This document shows positions 44,360-51,387 of a DNA stretch of 64,000 bases, one piece after another. Position 1 is the stretch's first letter; the number at the start of each line of letters is the position of its first letter. The notes below the pieces were generated by a model that was not told the origin of the DNA, ran no database searches, and saw nothing but the letters and a program-made list of their open reading frames with translations. This DNA is from Bacillus sp. SD088 (GTDB taxonomy: Bacteria; Bacillota; Bacilli; Bacillales; Bacillaceae_C). The DNA lies in the NCBI RefSeq assembly GCF_017355205.1, contig NZ_JADIJK010000001.1:186001-250000 (forward strand), in the 5' to 3' direction. A program made the position numbers and the translations under genes.

Positions 44360-45235
44360 ATGGATGAGCAAGTTGAGTATCAGGAGTTTCCGACATTAAA
44401 AAGTAAATCCTTCCCATATTTTATTTATCAACCGCCAAAAGACAATCCTTTAACTCTCTTTCACCCCCATTGGCACGAACAAGTTATAGAATTAATTTAC
44501 ATGGTAGAAGGAGAAGCAAAATTTCAAATAGATGGGCAGACATTCCATGCGGTTAGGGGCGATATTTTTTTCATTCGTGAAAATCTCATCCATGCTGGGG
44601 AAGCAATCGGCGAAACACCCGATTATTATGCGATTCTATTTAATAGAAAATTATTAATTAATCCTGAGCTTATGGACTATTGTGATAATAACAATTTCTT
44701 GATTACTCACTTATTACCGCCGCCAGTATTAAAACCAGCTGACGCCAATTATCAGATGTTTTTAGAACCATTACAAGGCATTGTTGAGGAATATAAAGGA
44801 CAAAAAGTCGGTCATGCAATAGCTATAAAAGCATACATCTTCGTCATCACAACGGCATTAGCTAGACTTTATTCATCTAACGAGAAATCTAGCCGAAGTG
44901 TGAAAGCTGATAAACGGAATATTAATTTGCTCAATCAAATCATTCATTATGTAGAACAGCATTACCATGAAAAAATTACCCTAGAAGAAATAGCCTCTAT
45001 TACTAACATGAGTCCATCTCATTTTTGCAGAATATTCAAGAAACAGACGGGAGGAACATTCACTGAATTCGTCAATAAATATCGCATCAAAAAGTCCAAG
45101 AAACTGCTTGACGATCATAGTCTAACGATTACAGATATATCTGATGCTGTTGGCTTTTGCAATATCAACTACTTTGGCCGCCTATTCCGAAGATATAACA
45201 AATGTACTCCCATACAGTACAGGCATCGACAATAG
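44360..45235 (+). CDS. AraC family transcriptional regulator with cupin sensor domain
   Basis: A regulator of 291 residues. The N-terminal cupin domain (about residues 30-110) has HPHWHEQVIELIYMVEGEA, typical of sugar sensors of this class. The C-terminal double helix-turn-helix (about 190-290) has ITLEEIASITNMSPSHFCR and ITDISDAVGFCNINYFGR. The divergent orientation from the orphan solute-binding protein suggests that it controls that gene and senses the same or a related ligand. No other sugar gene is adjacent. A GGGGG-containing site precedes the ATG at 44360. Confidence 0.88.
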   Translation: MDEQVEYQEFPTLKSKSFPYFIYQPPKDNPLTLFHPHWHEQVIELIYMVEGEAKFQIDGQTFHAVRGDIFFIRENLIHAGEAIGETPDYYAILFNRKLLINPELMDYCDNNNFLITHLLPPPVLKPADANYQMFLEPLQGIVEEYKGQKVGHAIAIKAYIFVITTALARLYSSNEKSSRSVKADKRNINLLNQIIHYVEQHYHEKITLEEIASITNMSPSHFCRIFKKQTGGTFTEFVNKYRIKKSKKLLDDHSLTITDISDAVGFCNINYFGRLFRRYNKCTPIQYRHRQ

Positions 45236-45383
45236 CCATTTGATGCTGAACAATAGAAGCTGGGTGACTCTTTACACAGCGTCTTTCTAAATTAAATGGG
45301 CCAAAAAATAAATATCTTTTATTTTCAAATCAATTGGTATATCCTAAAAAGAAACATTCTTTATGAGCTAGGAGGAAAAAGAA

Positions 45384-46205
45384 ATGGTCATGAAAAAAGT
45401 TTTAACTCTTGCTGGCTCGGATTCAAGTGGTGGAGCTGGAATCCAGGCTGATTTAAAAACATTCCAAGAATATGGCGTGTACGGTATGAATGCTTTAACA
45501 TCTATCGTCACAATGGATCCAAACAATAGCTGGAGCCATGATGTCTTTCCAATAGATGTTGATACAGTAGAAAAGCAATTAAACACAATTCTATCAGTTG
45601 GGATCGATGCTATGAAAACAGGGATGCTCGGTTCTGTTGAAATTATTGAGTTAGGTGCTCAAAAATTGGATGAACATGCATTAGAGAATGTCGTGATTGA
45701 TCCTGTAATGGTATGTAAGGGCGAGGATGAGGTTTTACAACCGGAAAATACGGATGCAATGCGTGAGCTTCTTGTCCCACGGGCTTTAATTGTAACGCCA
45801 AACCTATTTGAAGCTGGACAATTAGCACAAACAGGTCCTGTCAAAACCATTGATGGGATGAAGGAAGCCGCTGTGAAAATTCATGAGCTAGGGGCAAAAA
45901 ATGTTGTCGTAAAAGGTGGAAAAGCGCTAGCACATGACAAAGCAATCGACCTTTTCTATGACGGTCATGACTTTACCCTACTTGAATCAGATAAACTAGA
46001 AACAACCTATAACCATGGGGCTGGTTGCACTTTCGCTGCTGCGATTACTGCGAACCTAGCGAAAGGAAAATCAGTCAAGGATTCCGTCATTTCTGCCAAA
46101 AACTTTGTGACAGCCGCTATCCAACATGGATGGAAGCTAAATGAATATGTTGGACCTATCATGCATGGTGCCCATTTTACATTTGAAGAAAATACAGAGA
46201 AATAA
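45384..46205 (+). CDS. pdxK: Pyridoxine/pyridoxal kinase with hydroxymethylpyrimidine kinase fold (PdxK, ThiD2)
   Basis: This ribokinase-fold enzyme phosphorylates B6 vitamers and possibly hydroxymethylpyrimidine. The N-terminal LAGSDSSGGAGIQADLKTF is diagnostic of the ThiD/PdxK group. The anion-hole and catalytic region is NHGAGCTFAAAITANLAKG near residue 210. It is 273 residues long and close in sequence to B. subtilis YwdB, which was shown to be a B6 kinase, and the gene lies in the matching place. AGGAGG lies eight bases before the ATG. A strong terminator follows, so it is monocistronic. Confidence 0.92.
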   Translation: MVMKKVLTLAGSDSSGGAGIQADLKTFQEYGVYGMNALTSIVTMDPNNSWSHDVFPIDVDTVEKQLNTILSVGIDAMKTGMLGSVEIIELGAQKLDEHALENVVIDPVMVCKGEDEVLQPENTDAMRELLVPRALIVTPNLFEAGQLAQTGPVKTIDGMKEAAVKIHELGAKNVVVKGGKALAHDKAIDLFYDGHDFTLLESDKLETTYNHGAGCTFAAAITANLAKGKSVKDSVISAKNFVTAAIQHGWKLNEYVGPIMHGAHFTFEENTEK

Positions 46206-46211
46206 AAACTT

Positions 46212-46246
46212 GCCCAGAAAAGGGAATTCTTCTTTTCTGGGCGTTT
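46212..46246 (+). terminator. Terminator after pdxK
   Basis: GCCCAGAAAAG and CTTTTCTGGGC, an 11-bp perfect stem with a 9-base loop, then GTTTTAG. It follows the pdxK stop by 6 bases. Confidence 0.88.
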
Positions 46247-46252
46247 TAGGGC

Positions 46253-46305
46253 TTGAGCAGAATGTGCTGACTTCCGTGCCCCATAGGACGTGGACAGATC
46301 CTTAC
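46253..46305 (+). repeat. Fragment of the family E hairpin module
   Basis: TTGAGCAGAATGTGCTGACTT, then CCAT-AGGAC-GTGG (46281-46293). It matches the 3' insert of the C elements but lacks the outer stem partner. Confidence 0.55.
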
Positions 46306-46361
46306 TTTTTTTAAGAAAAGCACTATGAAAAATAAAACAAATCAATGGCGTCCCCATAGAT

Positions 46362-46565
46362 TTAATACCCTTCTCTCCATAATTCTTTTAGCCATTTAAT
46401 TGCATCTAGCATATCTTCACTGTGATCAGCAGCCAATCTTTCCAATTCCGCGGTTTCAACCATTTTCATGTGGCACCAAAATGGTTTTGGCAGCTGCTGC
46501 AACCATGTAACTTCCTCTTTTTTAAGCACATCCTCTAGATTGCTTCCCACAGTCACTGGCAGCAT
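46362..46565 (-). CDS. Small hypothetical protein
   Basis: A 67-residue acidic, largely helical product with no signal or membrane segment. I do not recognise the family, though the position next to pdxK recalls the small ywdA-type genes of B. subtilis. GGGAGGG lies about 11 bases before the ATG. It starts six bases after the stop of the frameshifted small gene upstream, so the two probably form one operon. The C-terminal LDAIKWLKELWREGY is amphipathic. Coding status is likely because of the good ribosome binding site and tight spacing. Confidence 0.6.
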   Translation of the reverse strand: MLPVTVGSNLEDVLKKEEVTWLQQLPKPFWCHMKMVETAELERLAADHSEDMLDAIKWLKELWREGY

Positions 46566-46571
46566 TTACGG

Positions 46572-46950
46572 CTATTCCCTCCCAAGACCTGCTTGCTCCA
46601 TTAATTCACGTACTTCTAATGTAAAAGAAAACTGCCACCGATCTTCATGCAAATCTTCTTCCTCACTAACTTCGATAAAACTCGGGTCTTTCCCTTTGCA
46701 AAAGCCGATCCATTAACCCATATTTAACAGGTTCATCCACGAAGGTTCCATTAGGGAATGCAAAAAGATTGATATAACTTTCCTGTAAACTTTGCTTACA
46801 GTCTAATCGATCCTTTTCCCATACTTCTTCATATAAATCGTCTAATCCTTGTCTTTCATCTTTACTTAGGCTCCTGGTTAGCTCTTTTGTTTGTAACTCC
46901 TCTATTCCATCGTACACTCTTATACGATCAGCTTTATTCATTCCCAACAA
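46572..46950 (-). pseudogene. Small hypothetical gene with an apparent one-base frameshift
   Basis: The first frame reads from 46950 to a TAG at 46666 (94 residues, ending PEFYRS). If one T is removed from the TTTT run just before that stop, the frame continues as EFIEVSEEEDLHEDRWQFS and on to FTLEVRELMEQAGLGRE, with a stop at 46572-46574. The continued part is acidic and of normal composition, and its stop then lies six bases before the next gene. This suggests an intact ancestral protein of about 125 residues, broken by a homopolymer slip in the genome or in sequencing. The family is not recognised. The start is probably the TTG at 46950 or the ATG at 46941. Confidence 0.6.
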
Positions 46951-47025
46951 ATCATCCCCTATTGTTCTAAATCTTCTTTTACTAGAATAACATTGGAAGC
47001 AAAAGATTCAATGGGGGAAGTAAAA

Positions 47026-48459
47026 ATGCAGACCTTTTTAGGAGGAATCATTCTTTTAATTCTAGGGTACTTTACATATGGAAAGATTGTTGAGAAGATA
47101 TTCGGCATCAAACATAGTCGTCCTACTCCTGCATTTGTCAATCATGATGGGGTCGACTACATGCCAATGAACTCATCCAAAAATGCTTTAATCCAATTGC
47201 TAAATATTGCGGGGACAGGCCCCATTTTCGGTCCGATTATGGGAGCTTTATACGGGCCTGTTGCCTTTGTTTGGATTGTGATTGGATCTATTTTTGCCGG
47301 GGCGGTTCATGATTATTTAATAGGGATGATTTCTATTCGCAATCGCGGCGCTCATTTGCCCGCATTAGCGAGCAAATTTTTAGGACAAACAATGAAATAT
47401 CTTGTTCATGTGTTAGCTGTTCTGCTGCTTTTATTGGTAGGGACTGTTTTTGTTATCACACCTGCTAGTCTACTGCATGTTTTAATGGATGGAAAGATTG
47501 CATTGGGAATGATTGTTTTTATTATTTTTAGTTATTATATCCTTGCTGCCCTTTTACCGATCGATCAAATCATCGGACGATTGTATCCATTTTTCGGTGC
47601 GCTGCTAATCCTAAGTGCAATTGGTGTCGGCGTTGGACTTATCATCACTAGAGCTCCGATTCCGGAGTTGTCCTTGACAAACCTTCACCCTAAACAGACA
47701 CCGATCTTTCCACTTTTATTTTTTACTATTACATGTGGAGCCTTATCAGGATTCCATGCTACGCAAACCCCGATTATTTCCCGTACTATACAAAAAGAAA
47801 GCCAAGGCAGGAAAATATTTTATGGGATGATGATTGCCGAAGGAGTGATTGCGATGATTTGGGCAGCCGCAGCGATGAGCTTATTTGATCCTGGTGAATT
47901 GAATGACCTTTTAGCAACAGGTGGACCAGGAGCGGTTGTCAATAAAGTTTCGACCTCTCTGCTTGGCGCAATAGGTGGGACACTCGCTGTACTTGGAGTG
48001 GTTATCCTTCCCATTACATCTGGGGACACAGCTTTTCGTAGCGCTCGTATGATTATTGCCGAATATTTAGGTTTAGCGCAAAGAAAATTTTCTAGCCGCT
48101 TATGGGTTGCCTTTCCTTTATTTACTATTGCCTTTCTGCTAACCAAAGTCGATTTCAACCTGTTGTGGAGATATTTTAGCTGGGCAAATCAATCGACTGC
48201 TGTGATCACTTTATTCATTGGTGCAATGTATTTATATATTGCGCGAAAAAATTACTGGATCTCACTCATCCCTGGAACGTTTATGCTTATCATGGTTTTC
48301 ACTTATATTTTGCAGGCAAAAATTGGTTTCCATTTGCCGGTGACAACTTCTTGGATAGGTAGTTTGATCGGAACCTCGATTGTTCTCATTTTTTTCTTTC
48401 ATATTGCGAAAAAAGCGCGAGAAAATAATTGGCCAATTGAGGAGAAGCTTTCTAGGTAG
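47026..48459 (+). CDS. Carbon starvation CstA family transporter
   Basis: A large integral membrane protein of 477 residues with about 13 helices. CstA signatures are clear: HDGVDYMPMNSSKNALIQ near residue 40, LLNIAGTGPIFGPIMGALYG near residue 55, and ITSGDTAFRSARMIIAEY near residue 335. Family members import pyruvate or peptides in nutrient limitation. This is the short form without the long C-terminal extension. The ATG at 47026 is chosen because GGGGGAAG lies eight bases upstream; an in-frame ATG 11 codons earlier lies before that site. It is divergent from the frameshifted small gene. The substrate is not determined. Confidence 0.9.
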   Translation: MQTFLGGIILLILGYFTYGKIVEKIFGIKHSRPTPAFVNHDGVDYMPMNSSKNALIQLLNIAGTGPIFGPIMGALYGPVAFVWIVIGSIFAGAVHDYLIGMISIRNRGAHLPALASKFLGQTMKYLVHVLAVLLLLLVGTVFVITPASLLHVLMDGKIALGMIVFIIFSYYILAALLPIDQIIGRLYPFFGALLILSAIGVGVGLIITRAPIPELSLTNLHPKQTPIFPLLFFTITCGALSGFHATQTPIISRTIQKESQGRKIFYGMMIAEGVIAMIWAAAAMSLFDPGELNDLLATGGPGAVVNKVSTSLLGAIGGTLAVLGVVILPITSGDTAFRSARMIIAEYLGLAQRKFSSRLWVAFPLFTIAFLLTKVDFNLLWRYFSWANQSTAVITLFIGAMYLYIARKNYWISLIPGTFMLIMVFTYILQAKIGFHLPVTTSWIGSLIGTSIVLIFFFHIAKKARENNWPIEEKLSR

Positions 48460-48535
48460 AATAAGTGCCAACACTTATTTTTCGTAATTTTCCTTTCCTA
48501 GTAGTAAAATAATAATTTAGAAAGGAGGTTATATT

Positions 48536-48886
48536 GTGGAGAAGATTCGTATCGATGAAGTCCAACAATTAATCAATACTTTTGCGACAGAACAAGTTTA
48601 CATACATTTAGAAACAACCAACGGAGCCTATGCCTCCCATAATGACGAAACATTTTTTTCAGCTGGGGCGTATATTCGCAATGCTGAAGTTTGTTACGAA
48701 TATGGCAAAATTGTCGGAGATGGGCCCTATCGGATCGGTCTAAAGCTAGCGATTGGCTGGATTTATGCAGAAGGTCTTACCCATTTCGAGTTAGATAATG
48801 AAGGAAGATTACTGCTTGCAGGCCATGGATATGATGGGAAGCTAGCTGTTGCTTTAGAAATTAGTAAAACACCATTTAAATCTTGA
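48536..48886 (+). CDS. yojF: DUF1806 family protein YojF
   Basis: A small soluble protein of 116 residues that is almost always paired with the bacillithiol deacetylase gene bshB2 (yojG). It has a mainly beta fold, with QVYIHLETTNGAYASH and VCYEYGKIVGDGPYRIGLKL as marks. Its biochemical role is not known; the pairing suggests a part in bacillithiol metabolism. The start is GTG at 48536 with AAAGGAGG upstream. Here a 146-bp family C element separates it from bshB2, which in B. subtilis follows directly. Confidence 0.88.
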   Translation: MEKIRIDEVQQLINTFATEQVYIHLETTNGAYASHNDETFFSAGAYIRNAEVCYEYGKIVGDGPYRIGLKLAIGWIYAEGLTHFELDNEGRLLLAGHGYDGKLAVALEISKTPFKS

Positions 48887-48893
48887 TAGAGGA

Positions 48894-49039
48894 TGTTCAA
48901 AAAGTCCGGTAAAAATGACACTTCGGAATTCTTCGTTGGCTTGCCTTTCTGCTGCTCATGTATCTAAAAACATACATTCCGCTGCTCAAGGCTGCGCCGC
49001 CTCGAACTTCTTGGTCCTTTTTATCCTCCTTTTTGAACA
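48894..49039 (-). repeat. Family C element, uninserted form, between yojF and bshB2
   Basis: Ends are TGTTCAAAAAGTCCGGTAAA and TTATCCTCCTTTTTGAACA. At 146 bp it lacks the GTCCT-hairpin inserts found in the other two copies and contains a TGTATCTAAAAACATACA hairpin instead. It therefore looks like the base form of the element. It lies on the opposite strand to the operon it interrupts. Confidence 0.88.
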
Positions 49040-49066
49040 CACACTAATAGAAAGGGGTTGCTCCAT

Positions 49067-49750
49067 ATGGAAAAAGAACGTCACGTTTTAGTTGTATTCC
49101 CGCATCCAGATGATGAGGCCTTTGGTGTCTCTGGAACGATGGCCAGTCATATACAAAATGGTACACCTGTTACTTATGCCTGCCTTACTCTCGGGGAAAT
49201 GGGGAGAAATTTAGGGAATCCTCCTTTTGCCACAAGGGAATCCCTTCCAGAAATCCGTAAAAAGGAACTACAGGCTTCTGCAGACGCAATGGGTGTCACC
49301 GACTTACGAATGATGGGCTATCGTGATAAAACATTAGAATTTATCCCAGATGAAGAGTTGACTAATCTTGTCTTTAATCTAATTGAGGAATTGAATCCTT
49401 CTTTAGTAATCTCCTTCTACCCTGGATATTCGGTTCATCCGGATCATGAAGCAACTGGTCGTGCAGTCGTTCGCGCAGTTCGTAGACTGCCTAAAGAAAG
49501 TCGTCCAAAGCTTCACTGTGTTGCCTTTGCGAAAAACCATGAAGCTGAAATTGGCGGACCTGATATCAAACACGATATTAGTGCCGTGTCTGAACGGAAA
49601 TTTTGGGCACTAAAAGCTCATCTTTCACAAACGGTATGGATGTTGGCAGATCTAGAAAAGCAAATGGCTCAGGAAAAAACAGGATTACCAGAGCACTTTC
49701 TAACAGAACGCTTTTGGACATATCCTTGGGATCGGGACAAGGTTTTATAA
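49067..49750 (+). CDS. bshB2: Bacillithiol biosynthesis deacetylase BshB2 (YojG)
   Basis: BshB2 removes the acetyl group from GlcNAc-malate in bacillithiol synthesis, and related enzymes act on bacillithiol conjugates. It belongs to the LmbE/PIG-L zinc deacetylases: the metal motif is VVFPHPDDEAFGVSG near residue 10 and the third ligand is in YPGYSVHPDHEATGRA near residue 122. The product is 227 residues with start ATG 49067, nine bases after AAAGGGG; an upstream TTG start is less likely. The promoter may have been separated from it by the family C element just upstream. Confidence 0.92.
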   Translation: MEKERHVLVVFPHPDDEAFGVSGTMASHIQNGTPVTYACLTLGEMGRNLGNPPFATRESLPEIRKKELQASADAMGVTDLRMMGYRDKTLEFIPDEELTNLVFNLIEELNPSLVISFYPGYSVHPDHEATGRAVVRAVRRLPKESRPKLHCVAFAKNHEAEIGGPDIKHDISAVSERKFWALKAHLSQTVWMLADLEKQMAQEKTGLPEHFLTERFWTYPWDRDKVL

Positions 49751-49753
49751 AAT

Positions 49754-49977
49754 AGGTTGGGACATAACTAAAATATTAAGCTCCAAAGACGAAACGATGT
49801 ATTATCTTAGCGGAAGAAATATACGTAGACTCCTGCGGGAAGTGAGAGTTCGGCAAGATCCCGAAAGGCAAAGCCTGAGGAATCTTGCCACTCGCCCGCG
49901 GAAAGCGAAGTATATTTCCGGAGCGAGTATATGCATCATACTAGTTCGTTTTTTTCTTTTGTGAAAACACTTTTATC
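49754..49977 (+). repeat. Dispersed repeat family B, right end truncated
   Basis: It starts with AGGTTGGGACATAACTAAAA and keeps the whole interior, including GCAAGATCCCGAAAGGCAAAG, GAATCTTGCCACTCGCCCGC and GAAGTATATTTCCGGAGC. It stops at GAAAACACTTTTATC, lacking the terminal GTCCCAGCC. It starts within four bases of the bshB2 stop. Confidence 0.87.
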
Positions 49978-50049
49978 TTTGCCACTTTATATGTTAAAGC
50001 CCGTTTCAATTTATGCAGTAATCAAGCTTTTATCTAAAGTAAAGTCATG

Positions 50050-51291
50050 CTATTCCCATAGCTTTTTGCCAGTTTGCGCATCCACAAACATGTGACAATC
50101 AATCATCCAAGTTGACTTTAGCCTCTTGTGTTTTATGTCATATAAATAATAGGGTTCAAAGAAGATATCTTGGTTGAGGATAGCTGTTGCCTCCTCTTTT
50201 GTCACCTGCGGCTTCGGTATAGAAGAATCTACCAGTTCCTCAAACAATTCACGTTTATTTAATATCTCGATTATACCTTTATCTTTTGAATCGTAAACGA
50301 ATTTGAATTTGTCCATGATCCGATCAAGAGTCGATATAGGGCTAACGCTTGCTTCTATCATTCCATGCTGACGTTCAAGCCTTTCTACCACCCACTTCCC
50401 ACTTTCATTTGGTCGGTGCATCCTCATGTAATCGGTTATAACCTGGAAACATGCTTCTCTCTCATCTTGTGAAATCGGGATGGCATCGGGATGTGGAACA
50501 GAAACATCCATCTCATCCTCCGAAATAATATGCGACTTTCTAAAACATTCCCAAAGTTTACCAAGCTGATGTTCTGATCTAGGTATTTTTTGTATCGTTT
50601 TTTCATTCGACCATTCAAGTACGAATCTTTCTTCCTCATCATCCAGAAAGGCTTCCTCCACTCCATAAAGGAGCTGGTAACCATTTTCCTTTAAAGTGCC
50701 AAACAGAATGACCTGTTGATTTTTCCATTCTTCAATATTTCTTGGTTCTTTTTCACTTGCTGCCTCGACCTGGATTTTTGGATAAAACTTCGAAAAGAAT
50801 CCAGACAATGTAAAGAAAACGATCACGCCTTCACCGTTTACCTTAACTTCCAGATAACCTCCCGGAGAAATTTTCCTTCCAGCTAATCTTGAAGTAAAGA
50901 AATACTCAAAGCCATTTTCCCCTTGTTCTTCTCGTTCTAATTCATAATCTACCTTTTGTTGTAGTCCTGTATTTTCCTGTATCCAAGCTACAACATCTTT
51001 TTGTTTAGTGCTAGATAGAGGTAAAGGTTTTTTTCGAAGATCCGCATTTTGTACAACAATAAAGCTTGTAAGTAAATCCAAAGTCAAATTTACCTCAGCA
51101 TACACGGTCCCCGGTGGATTCAGATCATCGATCATCGCTGTTCCTGGAGGAAACCATTCTATTCCAATTCGGTATTCTGTTGTTTGAATAGGTGAAACCT
51201 CTCTTCGAATGGTTGCACTTTTTAATTGAAAATCTTGTAATGCCCAAGCATTACTTATTCTCTCTGTCCACTTTTTAACGATATGACTCAT
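50050..51291 (-). CDS. YcdB/YcdC-like protein with PepSY-type repeats
   Basis: A soluble-looking protein of 413 residues with no clear signal peptide. Several segments follow a PepSY-like pattern: a helix, then a strand pair ending in a D-x-x-TG turn. The clearest is the C-terminal TWMIDCHMFVDAQTGKKLWE after KPQVTKEEATAILNQ. A second region near residue 100-180 (VVAWIQENTG to YLEVKVNGEGVIVFF) has the same layout. This fits the YcdB/YcdC family, whose function is unknown. PepSY domains often inhibit proteases, so an inhibitor or chaperone role is possible. It stands alone upstream of no clear partner. Confidence 0.6.
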   Translation of the reverse strand: MSHIVKKWTERISNAWALQDFQLKSATIRREVSPIQTTEYRIGIEWFPPGTAMIDDLNPPGTVYAEVNLTLDLLTSFIVVQNADLRKKPLPLSSTKQKDVVAWIQENTGLQQKVDYELEREEQGENGFEYFFTSRLAGRKISPGGYLEVKVNGEGVIVFFTLSGFFSKFYPKIQVEAASEKEPRNIEEWKNQQVILFGTLKENGYQLLYGVEEAFLDDEEERFVLEWSNEKTIQKIPRSEHQLGKLWECFRKSHIISEDEMDVSVPHPDAIPISQDEREACFQVITDYMRMHRPNESGKWVVERLERQHGMIEASVSPISTLDRIMDKFKFVYDSKDKGIIEILNKRELFEELVDSSIPKPQVTKEEATAILNQDIFFEPYYLYDIKHKRLKSTWMIDCHMFVDAQTGKKLWE

Positions 51292-51349
51292 TTTATCACC
51301 ACCAGTACTTATTACGTGCTAATGCTAGCATTAGTTTCATTCCCATTTG

Positions 51350-51380
51350 AAAAAGCCCCCTGTCGTTTAGACAGAGAGCT
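51350..51380 (-). terminator. Terminator of the ABC exporter operon
   Basis: On the minus strand AGCTCTCTGTC pairs with GACAGGGGGCT (two G-U pairs) around TAAAC, then TTTTTC. It lies just beyond the permease stop. Confidence 0.8.
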
Positions 51381-51387
51381 CCTTCCA

